From NCBI GenBank assembly GCA_002433675.1, contig DJIP01000063.1, forward strand, positions 498 to 9,417: a stretch of 8,920 nucleotides of DNA, given 5' to 3'. This document shows, piece by piece, positions 1-7,341 of this stretch (position 1 is the first letter of the stretch; each line of letters opens with the position of its first letter). The position numbers were made by a program, and so were the translations under genes. This DNA is from Halomonas halophila. GTDB lineage: Bacteria > Pseudomonadota > Gammaproteobacteria > Pseudomonadales > Halomonadaceae. Below the pieces are notes generated by a model. It made no database searches. It worked only from the letters and a program-made list of their open reading frames with translations, and was not told the origin of the DNA.

Positions 1-363
1 GGTGCTGGTGGTGTCGGCCACGGCCTCAGGCCCGGTATCGAGAATGGTGATGTCCAGGTTGTCGGAATGGCTTTCCCCTGCAGTGTCTGTGACCACTACC
101 TCGAAGCGATCGATCACGCTGTCATCACCGGCGCGGTGATCCGCACTTTGCGAGTTCTCGGTATAGCGATAATCAACGGCACCGTTGTCAAAGCCGACGA
201 TCTCAAGCTTGCCCTGATCGGTGTCGATCACCACCGGATTGTCGGCGGTAGCCTTTGTAATATCCGACCCGGCGATGGTTGCGGTGCCGATTCCTGCGCT
301 GGCTGTCAGCAACATCGCGCCAGAGACCGTCTCGCCACTGCCCTCCACTACGCTGTTGTCGCC
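1..363 (-). repeat. Adhesin composite repeat, unit 3 (partial, cut by window edge)
   Basis: The unit begins at GDNSVVEGSGETVSG and reads through DYRYTENSQSADHRAGDDSV. It enters the linker before the VCBS-like half, with PEAVADTTST at the window edge. More units probably lie beyond the edge. Confidence 0.78.
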
Positions 364-2358
364 GGCCGTGACGTCACCATCGCTGTCCTGAATCACCACA
401 TTGGGATCGCCATCCGTGCTGCCGTCAATCAGCACGGACAAGGTCGCAGTGCTGATATCACCATCGGCGTCCTTGACGGTGTAGTTGAAGGTCTCTAACA
501 GATGCTCGCCATCATCAAGGGCCTGCACTGCCGCATTCACCGTATTGACGGAGTAGCTCCAGGTGCCATCACCGTGATCGGTGAAGGTGCCATATTTTGC
601 TGATATGTCGTCGAAACCTTCGAACCTCAATCCATCGGCCCTGGCGAGGTCGTTATCCAGCAGGTCACCGGAAACCGGCGCACTACTGTCTTCGCCGACC
701 CGGGCAGCATCATCTTCAGCCAACGGCACGGTATCACGGATGTTGATGTCCAGGCTGTCGCTGGCCACATCACCCTCGTTGTCGGTCACCGTCAGCGCAA
801 AGCTGTCCAGCACCGGATCACTGCCGCGGTGATCGGCGGCCTCGCCATTCTCGGTGTAGCTGTAGGTGATCTCGCCGGTGGCCGCGTCAAAGTTGGTCAC
901 CGTCACGCTGCCGTGATCACCTGCGATGGTCACATGAGTCGTGTCATCGCCCGCCCTGGCCCCGGTGATATCCTCACCGCCCAGGCTAACGTCGGTGATG
1001 CCGGCCTCCGCCGCTACGGTCATGGTGCCAGTGACCGTGGCCTTGCTACCTTCCACCACGCTATGCTCGCCGGCATCAGCCTTACTCGGATCAGTTCCAT
1101 CGCTTGGGCCGTTACGATCGGGGATAGTCACCGTCGGCGGGGCATCATCGTCCCCCTTGATGGTGATCGTCAGGGTCGCGGTATCGCTGTCACCATCGCC
1201 GTCGGTGATGGTGTAGCTGAACGTCTCGGACAGCGTGTCACCGTCCTTGAGCGCCTGCACCGGGGCGCTGTCGGAGTCAACACTGTAGCTCCAGGTACCA
1301 TCACCATTATCGATCAGTCTGCCGTAGCGCCCCTGAGTCGATAAAAAGCTGACTGTCACCAGGCCATCTTCGCCAGAATCGTCGTTACCTAGAACACTGC
1401 CAGTGAGCGGCACACTGCTGTCTTCACCGATGAGCGCGTCATCATCAAGGGCCGTCGGCACAGAATCGACAATGGCAATGTCGAGGCTGTCACTGGCTTG
1501 CGCCCCCCGGTTGTCGGTCACCACCACCTTGAAGCGATCGAAGACGCTGTCGTCGCCGGCAGAGTGGTCGGCTGGCTGCCCGTTTTCGGTATAGACGTAG
1601 TCGATCGTCCCGGTATCAGGGTCGAAGCCGGTGATCGCAAGGGTACCGTGCTGCCCATCGATGAAGACTGGCGATGCAGCCGAAGCGCCCGATACATCGA
1701 TGCCCGACACAGCGACACGCGCCACACCGGCCGGAGCCATCACTGTTACGCTGCCGGTGACAGATTGACCACTTCCTTCAACGATGCTGTTGTCTCCGGC
1801 GGCAACGGAGCCCTTACCCTCTTCGACCGGCGGAAGATCGGGCCCACCTTCCGCCAGGAAGGCTTCTTCGTCGTCGGCGACGGGAGTCCTACCGCCCTCT
1901 ACCGGCTCCAGTGACTCCACTGCGCCCACCCCACCAAAGGAGTAGCTCTGGGGATCAACGGACTCGGAGATGCGCAACAGGCGCACGAAATCGAAGCCGT
2001 CTTCCGCGCCACCGCCACTTTCCCCCAGGCCAGGTGCCTCTATCGCCTCAAACAGATCGGGCACCTCCGACTCGAGCAGTCGCAACAATTCCGTGACCTG
2101 CTGCTGATCCAGAATCTCGACCGAGGAAGCGTCGCCCTGCCCCATATCCTCGGGCACCGAAACCTGCTGCGCATCGACCAGAGTGACACCGGGCCTGCCG
2201 TCCGCAAACTGCAGCGTCACGAGGGCGCCGTCCGCCGTGATGACAATATCGCCGGCGTCCAGGCTATCCCCTTCTTCCAGGGCAATGACGTCGCCATCCA
2301 GCCGTTTGACCCAGGCTTTTCCTTGCAGAGAGCTGACGATGGCAATATTCACAGGCAC
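1..2358 (-). CDS. Giant RTX/LapA-type adhesin with retention module and VCBS-like repeats (N-terminal part, 786 codons, runs off left edge)
   Basis: Likely a type I secreted surface adhesin held in the outer membrane by an N-terminal retention module, used for attachment or biofilm. The minus-strand frame is open for all 786 codons to the window edge. Residues 1-70 resemble a LapA-like retention module, with GKAWVKRLDGD, EEGDSLDAGDIV and LQFADGR. Residues 122-141 (FDFVRLLRISESVDPQSYSF) fit the conserved segment that follows this module in such adhesins. From about residue 188 come composite repeats of 242 and 236 residues, each with a VEGS-headed half and a VCBS/cadherin-like half. They carry acidic TDGDGDSD-type motifs, probably calcium-binding. 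No Sec signal peptide is visible, as expected for type I secretion; the RTX tail would lie past the edge. The start is a GTG with GAGGT about 5 nt upstream; a second GTG at 2352 is possible, and the nearby ATG is out of frame. Family assignment is confident; role and substrate are inferred. Confidence 0.88.
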   Translation of the reverse strand, partial: MPVNIAIVSSLQGKAWVKRLDGDVIALEEGDSLDAGDIVITADGALVTLQFADGRPGVTLVDAQQVSVPEDMGQGDASSVEILDQQQVTELLRLLESEVPDLFEAIEAPGLGESGGGAEDGFDFVRLLRISESVDPQSYSFGGVGAVESLEPVEGGRTPVADDEEAFLAEGGPDLPPVEEGKGSVAAGDNSIVEGSGQSVTGSVTVMAPAGVARVAVSGIDVSGASAASPVFIDGQHGTLAITGFDPDTGTIDYVYTENGQPADHSAGDDSVFDRFKVVVTDNRGAQASDSLDIAIVDSVPTALDDDALIGEDSSVPLTGSVLGNDDSGEDGLVTVSFLSTQGRYGRLIDNGDGTWSYSVDSDSAPVQALKDGDTLSETFSYTITDGDGDSDTATLTITIKGDDDAPPTVTIPDRNGPSDGTDPSKADAGEHSVVEGSKATVTGTMTVAAEAGITDVSLGGEDITGARAGDDTTHVTIAGDHGSVTVTNFDAATGEITYSYTENGEAADHRGSDPVLDSFALTVTDNEGDVASDSLDINIRDTVPLAEDDAARVGEDSSAPVSGDLLDNDLARADGLRFEGFDDISAKYGTFTDHGDGTWSYSVNTVNAAVQALDDGEHLLETFNYTVKDADGDISTATLSVLIDGSTDGDPNVVIQDSDGDVTAGDNSVVEGSGETVSGAMLLTASAGIGTATIAGSDITKATADNPVVIDTDQGKLEIVGFDNGAVDYRYTENSQSADHRAGDDSVIDRFEVVVTDTAGESHSDNLDITILDTGPEAVADTTST
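364..1071 (-). repeat. Adhesin composite repeat, unit 2 (236 aa)
   Basis: The unit begins at GEHSVVEGSKATVTG and repeats the same order of motifs: SYTENGEAADHRGSDPVLD, then GEDSSAPVSGDLLDND, DHGDGTWSYSV and KDADGDISTATL. The second half is slightly shorter than in unit 1. The copies are diverged at residue level, so they are not a recent duplication. Confidence 0.8.
1072..1797 (-). repeat. Adhesin composite repeat, unit 1 (242 aa)
   Basis: The unit begins at GDNSIVEGSGQSVTG (residue 188). It contains a first half ending near YVYTENGQPADHSAGDDSVF and a second VCBS-like half with GEDSSVPLTGSVLGND, DNGDGTWSYSV and TDGDGDSDTATL. The conserved Glu of VEGS is residue 194 here, 436 in unit 2 and 672 in unit 3, giving periods of 242 and 236 residues. 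Unit borders are my choice of phase. Confidence 0.8.
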
Positions 2359-2429
2359 GGGGACCTCGAGTGGTTCATGAAGAAAGGTAAGACAACAGCT
2401 AGAAATCTAGTAAGCAGAATGCTACATAA

Positions 2430-2446
2430 GTTACACTAGGTTACAC
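2430..2446 (-). promoter_or_regulatory. Tandem heptamer repeat, candidate activator site upstream of the adhesin
   Basis: Two perfect copies of GTTACAC on the plus strand (2430-2436 and 2440-2446) are separated by TAG, so they recur every 10 bp, one helical turn. Read toward the adhesin they are GTGTAAC-CTA-GTGTAAC, about 70 nt upstream of its GTG start. OmpR/PhoB-type winged-helix proteins, including SARP regulators, bind direct repeats spaced 10-11 bp, and the adjacent gene encodes such a domain. A weak -10-like TAGCAT (2419-2424) lies 5 bp downstream. The repeat is seen directly; the operator role is inferred. Confidence 0.4.
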
Positions 2447-2679
2447 ACTGTACCAATGGCCAATAGGCGATGCAGTCAAGAAATGAATCCTACGAAATAC
2501 TGCTTTTCCCCTAATCACCATAGAAACTCATGCTTATTGCTGCCACTTTTGTACGATATGTCATGTCTTTCTCGCCGATTTAAGAACAGTGTGACGAGTG
2601 ATACCCCATTGCACTGGGAGCACCGGCAGCGAGAACAGGAAGAGAAGGCACACATTGAGCCACCAGCTCGAGGCGCCTG

Positions 2680-2724
2680 GGAGAAAGAAACAGAAACGCC
2701 CGACTGGCAAGGCCAGTCGGGCGT
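2680..2724 (-). terminator. Intrinsic terminator after the regulator gene
   Basis: A perfect GC-rich stem pairs 2697-2708 (CGCCCGACTGGC) with 2712-2723 across an AAG loop, and an extra A-T pair extends it to 2696 and 2724. On the minus strand it is followed by the T-rich run TTTCTGTTTCTTTC. It lies about 40 nt past the regulator stop codon and separates that transcript from the adhesin. The plus-strand side has no T-run, so it is one-directional. Confidence 0.88.
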
Positions 2725-2764
2725 CGTACTTCCGGGGGTCTTCAGTGAAGAGACAGCTAGCGCA

Positions 2765-5700
2765 TCAAGCGTCGGTGGTTTGCGATACCCGACGATCCAG
2801 CAGGCTTCGCCAGCGCATCAACACCGGCGCATCACTCAGGCTTACCTGGGACAGCAGGCGGCGAAACTCGCTTCGAACCACATCATCTTCAGGATCGACA
2901 CAGGTCAGCCAGACCTCTAGAGCACCAAGCAACTGATGAAGGTTGCCGTCCCGCTCCGCCTGGGAGCGCGCCTGCTCCGCCAGGGTCCGTACCGCTTCGG
3001 CGTCGCGTCCGAGGCGGTGGCGCACGAGCGCCAGCTGGGTGGCAAGTTCCGGTACGAACAACGTCGTGCGCTCTCGGGCCATCAGCAGACACTGATCCAG
3101 ATAGTCTTCGGCCTGCTCGAGTTCCCCCATGGCAAGACAGGCATCCACATACCACAGATTCGGGCGCTGACTCGGGTCCCGGCCGGTGACTTCCGCCAGT
3201 TCCTCGTGGGCCACCTGCAGCTGCTGCAGGCCTTCGCGGCTCCCCGCCAGAGCCTGCTGCCATCCCAGCACCGCACGGGATGCCACCTGCCATAGGTGCA
3301 GGTCGGAGCTGCCAGTGAGCTCATACGCCCGCTGGGCCCGATTGGCCGCCTCGTGGACATGTCCAAGCTGGCGGTACAACGCGGAGGCGTACATCAGCGC
3401 CATCGCCAGACTGCCGGGATGATGGATCTCTTCTGCCAGGCGGATGGCCGATTCCACATGGCGTTCCGCACGCTGGTAGTCGCCACGCAGACACAGCGCC
3501 CATCCCTGGAAGCAGGCAGCCGCCACCTGCGGGTGGTCAGAGAACGGCAACCACTCGATCATCATCGGGTTGTTCAGCGGGTCCAGTTCTTCCAGGTGGT
3601 CATAGGCCTGGCGAATTCTGCCGGCCCAGTACTCGCAGCTCGCCCCGGCGTAGTCGGCCAGGCGCTGGTAACGGGGGTCCTCAAGACGCAAGGCAAGATC
3701 GTTCAGCCGCGAGGCCAGCAGGAAGGCGTCGGCATGGGCGTTGCGCTGGCTGCAGCCAACCCATAGCCCCCACTTGACCAGGAACGCCTGCTCCAGATCA
3801 TCCTCGTCCTCGAGGTCGGTGGTGCACTCCGCCAGCAGCTCGCGTGCCTTGACGAAGCTCTCGTGGGCGGTAGGAGAACCATGCCCCTCCAGGGCGAAAG
3901 CGGCCTGACCGCGCACCGTCAGCAGGCTGATTTCACGCTCTGCCTGGGGCTCGACCTGGCGCAGGCTGGCGAGACCGGCGTCGGCCATCTTCAGCGCTGT
4001 GCGATTGGCGCTGACCTTGAGCGCCTCCCGGGCGGCAAGCTCGAAGTACCGTGCACCTCGCGCATAGTGACCGCTGCGCCGCAGATGCATGGCAAAGTCT
4101 CCGGGATGACGACTGATCCACACCGGAAAACGCTCTTCGATCAGTTGAACCACGCGGCGATGCATGTCGACCCGCACGTCACGCGGGCAGGAAAGATAGG
4201 CCGCCTCATGCAGCAGCTGGTGGGTGAACTGGAACTCTCGCGCCCCCACGTCACCATCGGACGGCTCGATGATCTCGAGTCGACGCATTTCCTCCAGCGC
4301 CCGGCTCAGCCGTTCCGGCTCCCAACCACTGCACTCGGCCAGAAAGTCGAAGCGGAAATGTCGGCCCAGCACCGCCGCGATGTGTGCCACCTCGCGATCG
4401 CCGTCCAGCTGGTCGATCCGGCTGGTCAACAGGCCAAGCAGCCCATGGGGCAGCTCGTCGAGCTGGACGCTGCGCCCTTCCCGCCGGTCCATGTCGAGCC
4501 GACGACAGATCTCCTGCAGGTAAAGCGGCACACCGTCACAGCGTTCAATGATCTGGCCTCGCAGGCGCGGCGACAGATGCAGCCGATAGCGCCGAGCCAG
4601 CTGGGTCAACAGCCGCGACGACTGCATGGCGTCGAGCCGGCCCAGCGCAATCTGCTGATCCCAGTGCAACCGGGTGGGCAAGGATTCACGGCCATGATGG
4701 CTGGCGATCAGCAACAGCGGGCAGTTGATCGGCAGCCGTGCCTGGAGGCCGGCCAGCACCTTGAACGATGGCTCGTCGACCCACTGCAGGTCGTCGATCA
4801 TCAATACCAGCGGACGCTCCTGTGACAGCTCATGGATCAGCGCATGCAGCAGCGCCACCACCGCTTCCACCGCCTCGCTGCTCTGCGCCAGCAGCGAGAC
4901 TTCGTGAGGCTCGCGAATGCCCATGGCCTCTTCGAGCCAGCGCATATCGTCGTCATCCAACTCGCTAAGCCCCAGGCGTTCGACCAACGCCGCCAGGCCC
5001 TCGCTGTCGATCTCGCCCCCCAAGTGCCAGCGCACCAGGTGGCGCGCTACACCATAGGATTCCTGCACCGACATGCGGGTGTTGGGCTGCCAGCAGATGG
5101 TCGCGTCACGGCTCTGCTCAAGGTGGCGAAACCCCACCAGCAGCGCCGACTTGCCAAGCCCGGAAGGCCCCTTCACCAGCACGCTCTGGCGCAGACCGAT
5201 GCCGGCGCGTGCCAGGGCATCGCGCAGCATGCGCAGCGCGTTTTCACGCCCCACCAGGCTCGGCGGCGTCGCGTCGCGGCCACCCTCGTTGGTGCCCAGC
5301 ACCAGGGCGCGCAGGCGGACTCGGCCGTCGCTTGCCACCAAACGAGAAAACAACCTCGGCTGCAGGTCCAGCGCCGGCGGCATGTGCTGGCTGGCCTCCT
5401 GGGAAATGACGAGTTCGCTGCCCTCGGCGGCACTCATCAGATCGAGTGCCCGCTGGGTCACCTGACCCAGTGGATCCACCAGGTGGCGCGACGGCAGATA
5501 GACGACCTGGCCGCTGTTCAGGCCCGCCGCCAGGGTCATGCGGGGCAGACTCCCTTCACCAGTCCAGTGTCGCTGCGACTCTTCCGCCAACAGACGTCGA
5601 CAGTGTTCGTACAGGGCCACCAGTTCGGCCAGCTGATGCGCCGGCCCATGGGTACCGAAACAGGCAAGCCCCAGCCCACCCGTGGCCCCGGGCAACCAGA

Positions 5701-6676
5701 AGCCACCAAGATGGTGGCACTGCTTTTCCAGCCAGCGCATCAGTTCGATCTGCAATGCCAGGCAGGCCCGCGTCTCGGCTCGGCTGCCCATGTCACCGTC
5801 CAGGGTCAGCCGGATCGCCATGACGGACAGCTGTCGGTGTTCGACCTCTTCTTCACCGAGTGGTGGACTGTCCATCGCCAGGGTCCGCGAGAAGGCGCCC
5901 TTGGGCGACAAGGACGGATTTTCCGGCTGCCCGTCGGACCAATAGCAGGCCAACTGCAGGAAACTGGGATCTGGCTGTTGTCCGGACAGCGCCAGCAACT
6001 GCAAGAAGGCGTTGTACTGCTCATGCGCCGCCGCCATCTGGCCTTGCTCGGCCAGTTGGCGTACCAGCTTTTCATGAAAGGGAGCGTAGCCGGAAAATCG
6101 GCTGACCAGCTCCTGCAGCAATGCGTCGGGGATGCTACCTTCCTGGTCGAGCACGTCCTCGGCGAACCGAATGACCCGCTGACGCCACTCGTTGCGCACC
6201 TGAATCAGCCATCGCTGGAAGTCGGGGCAGGCCGGCAGCTGCAGCTCTTCCACCAGGTCGCCACGATACAACCCCAGCAATTCCTCCAGGGTGTCGATGT
6301 CACGAGCGCCTTCCAGCAAACGCTGCAATTCGTGGACATCGAATCCCCATTGTGGCGGCAGTTGAAAGGCGATGGTCTGGCGCGACACCGTCAGAACCTT
6401 GTCGGCCTCATCCCCCAGCGACTGGCGCAGACAGTGAAGGGCATGTCTCAGGTTGGTGCGTCCGGAAGACAACCCCTGGTCGGGCCACAACAGCTCGGCC
6501 AGGGTCGCGCGATTGACCGGCTGCTGATGCAGCAACAGGTAGACCAGCAGCGCCTTGACCTTGTCGTAGCTGAATTGAACGAGGACATCGTCTCCCAGGT
6601 TGAGGGAAAAGTGCCCAAAGAGTGCCAGGTGGTCCTGGTCCGTTATCTGGGAAGCATCGTGTTGGGCGTCCCGCAT
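2765..6676 (-). CDS. SARP/BTAD transcriptional regulator with degenerate cyclase domain, STAND-type ATPase and TPR-like tail (1303 aa)
   Basis: Probable large signal-integrating transcription activator in the cytoplasm. Residues about 17-108 form an OmpR/SARP-type winged helix (ALFGHFSLNLG, LAELLWPDQ, RTNLRHALHCLRQSLG). Residues about 112-245 match a bacterial transcriptional activator domain. Residues about 280-430 resemble a class III nucleotide cyclase (RQLSVMAIRL, GGLGLACFG, LAAGLNSGQVV, DLMSAAEGSELVISQEA), but the catalytic aspartates appear lost. The ATPase has VGRE at 475, Walker A GPSGLGKS at 503-510 and Walker B LVLMIDDLQWVD at 623-634. FTHQLLHEAAY at 817 is typical of such AAA/STAND modules. 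Residues about 860-1290 are all-helical and TPR-like. No C-terminal LuxR helix-turn-helix is seen, so DNA binding rests on the N-terminus. AGGGA sits 7 nt before the ATG. The gene starts 32 nt after miaE and ends before a strong terminator. The inducer and target genes are unknown; the adjacent adhesin is the natural candidate. Confidence 0.87.
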   Translation of the reverse strand: MRDAQHDASQITDQDHLALFGHFSLNLGDDVLVQFSYDKVKALLVYLLLHQQPVNRATLAELLWPDQGLSSGRTNLRHALHCLRQSLGDEADKVLTVSRQTIAFQLPPQWGFDVHELQRLLEGARDIDTLEELLGLYRGDLVEELQLPACPDFQRWLIQVRNEWRQRVIRFAEDVLDQEGSIPDALLQELVSRFSGYAPFHEKLVRQLAEQGQMAAAHEQYNAFLQLLALSGQQPDPSFLQLACYWSDGQPENPSLSPKGAFSRTLAMDSPPLGEEEVEHRQLSVMAIRLTLDGDMGSRAETRACLALQIELMRWLEKQCHHLGGFWLPGATGGLGLACFGTHGPAHQLAELVALYEHCRRLLAEESQRHWTGEGSLPRMTLAAGLNSGQVVYLPSRHLVDPLGQVTQRALDLMSAAEGSELVISQEASQHMPPALDLQPRLFSRLVASDGRVRLRALVLGTNEGGRDATPPSLVGRENALRMLRDALARAGIGLRQSVLVKGPSGLGKSALLVGFRHLEQSRDATICWQPNTRMSVQESYGVARHLVRWHLGGEIDSEGLAALVERLGLSELDDDDMRWLEEAMGIREPHEVSLLAQSSEAVEAVVALLHALIHELSQERPLVLMIDDLQWVDEPSFKVLAGLQARLPINCPLLLIASHHGRESLPTRLHWDQQIALGRLDAMQSSRLLTQLARRYRLHLSPRLRGQIIERCDGVPLYLQEICRRLDMDRREGRSVQLDELPHGLLGLLTSRIDQLDGDREVAHIAAVLGRHFRFDFLAECSGWEPERLSRALEEMRRLEIIEPSDGDVGAREFQFTHQLLHEAAYLSCPRDVRVDMHRRVVQLIEERFPVWISRHPGDFAMHLRRSGHYARGARYFELAAREALKVSANRTALKMADAGLASLRQVEPQAEREISLLTVRGQAAFALEGHGSPTAHESFVKARELLAECTTDLEDEDDLEQAFLVKWGLWVGCSQRNAHADAFLLASRLNDLALRLEDPRYQRLADYAGASCEYWAGRIRQAYDHLEELDPLNNPMMIEWLPFSDHPQVAAACFQGWALCLRGDYQRAERHVESAIRLAEEIHHPGSLAMALMYASALYRQLGHVHEAANRAQRAYELTGSSDLHLWQVASRAVLGWQQALAGSREGLQQLQVAHEELAEVTGRDPSQRPNLWYVDACLAMGELEQAEDYLDQCLLMARERTTLFVPELATQLALVRHRLGRDAEAVRTLAEQARSQAERDGNLHQLLGALEVWLTCVDPEDDVVRSEFRRLLSQVSLSDAPVLMRWRSLLDRRVSQTTDA

Positions 6677-6708
6677 GATGGTGTCCCTGCGTGGCGGTGC
6701 TATCGGCC

Positions 6709-7341
6709 TCAGGCCGGCACACCGCTGTGAAATCGAAAGGCGACGTCCGGGGTCGTCACAAGTTGCTCTTCGCGGGCCTTGAAGACCGCGATGCGCGCTT
6801 CTATCGGCGCGTCTGAAAGCTGGCTCGCCAGAGTGATGTAATCCTCGAAGTGGCGTCCTTCCGACTTAACCAGACCTCGGTAGAACTTGGCAAGTTCGTC
6901 GTCGAGATGAGGAATAAGTCGCGCAAAGCGTTCGCAACTGCGCGCCTCGATCAAGGCACCAACGATCAGCACATCCACCAGACGCTCCGGCTCATCGCGC
7001 CTGACCAACTCCCTCAGTCCTTCAGCATAGCGCGATGCACTGAGATGGCGGTACTCAATCCCCCTGGCGCGCATGATTTTCACGACCTGCTCGAAGTGCA
7101 GAAGCTCTTCACGGGCCAATTGCGACATCTTGGTCAGCAGGTCGACGTGATCTACGTAGCGATACATCAGACTCATGGCCGTGGACGCCGCCTTCTTCTC
7201 GCACTGGGCGTGATCGATCAACAACAAGGGTTCGTTATCCAGCGCCCACTCGACCCATGCATTCGGCGTCGCACACGGCAGGAAATCGAGAAGCTCCTCA
7301 GGCAGCGAGGTGTCGTGGTCGGGGCTGATGGTGACATTCAT
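6709..7341 (-). CDS. miaE: tRNA 2-methylthio-N6-isopentenyladenosine (ms2i6A37) hydroxylase MiaE
   Basis: Non-haem diiron monooxygenase that hydroxylates the isopentenyl group of ms2i6A at position 37 of tRNAs reading UNN codons, giving ms2io6A; it needs molecular oxygen. The 210-residue protein matches the family along its length, with DHAQCEKKAASTAMSLMYRY and LAREELLHFEQV. The ferritin-like ligand set is visible: E48, E79 with H82 (EELLHF), E132 (IEARSCERF), and E161 with H164 (EGRHFE). I chose the ATG at 7341, which overlaps the DUF1289 stop as ATGA and has GGAAA 8 nt upstream. An ATG at 7356 would add five residues (METAF) inside the upstream gene. Translation is probably coupled to that gene. 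The regulator gene follows 32 nt downstream with no terminator between. Confidence 0.94.
   Translation of the reverse strand: MNVTISPDHDTSLPEELLDFLPCATPNAWVEWALDNEPLLLIDHAQCEKKAASTAMSLMYRYVDHVDLLTKMSQLAREELLHFEQVVKIMRARGIEYRHLSASRYAEGLRELVRRDEPERLVDVLIVGALIEARSCERFARLIPHLDDELAKFYRGLVKSEGRHFEDYITLASQLSDAPIEARIAVFKAREEQLVTTPDVAFRFHSGVPA

Larger units (their letters stand above)
2359..2764. other. AT-richer intergenic region between the regulator and the adhesin
   Basis: About 400 bases with no convincing gene. The part from about 2380 to 2610 is visibly more AT-rich than the coding regions on both sides. It holds the intrinsic terminator of the regulator at its right end and the presumed control region of the adhesin at its left end. 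I found no good sigma70 promoter for the adhesin: the best hexamers on the minus strand, TTGACT at 2474-2479 and TTGGTA at 2451-2456, lack well-matched, well-spaced -10 partners. An activator-dependent promoter is therefore plausible. An open frame on the plus strand from 2456 runs into the antisense of the regulator and has no recognisable protein features. Confidence 0.6.

Noticed and set aside
67..1914. Several plus-strand open frames of 60-171 codons across the adhesin
   Set aside because: They are shadows of the repetitive minus-strand adhesin; their repeated look only mirrors its repeats.
2451..2479. TTGACT and TTGGTA hexamers 17 bp apart as an adhesin promoter
   Set aside because: TTGACT is a fair -35, but TTGGTA matches a -10 consensus at only one position, so I do not call a promoter.
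2359..2764. tRNA, small RNA or CRISPR content in the intergenic region
   Set aside because: No cloverleaf, no regularly spaced repeats beyond the single heptamer pair, and no structure other than the terminator stem.
2456..2920. Plus-strand open frame of 154 codons starting in the intergenic region
   Set aside because: It reads through the terminator stem and then antisense into the 3' end of the regulator. The composition is unstructured and there is no clear ribosome site.
3863..4825. Plus-strand open frame of 320 codons
   Set aside because: Antisense to the ATPase and TPR-like part of the regulator; no recognisable protein features and no operon context.
6704..6716. Short inverted repeat CGGCCT/AGGCCG at the miaE stop, considered as a terminator
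   Set aside because: The single-base spacer gives only about 5 pairs with a 3-nt loop, and no T-run follows on the minus strand.
4832..6730. Long plus-strand open frame of 632 codons
   Set aside because: It is exactly antisense to the regulator gene, which has clear domains and motifs. The plus-strand translation is rich in Q, H, R and P without recognisable motifs, typical of an antisense shadow in GC-rich DNA.
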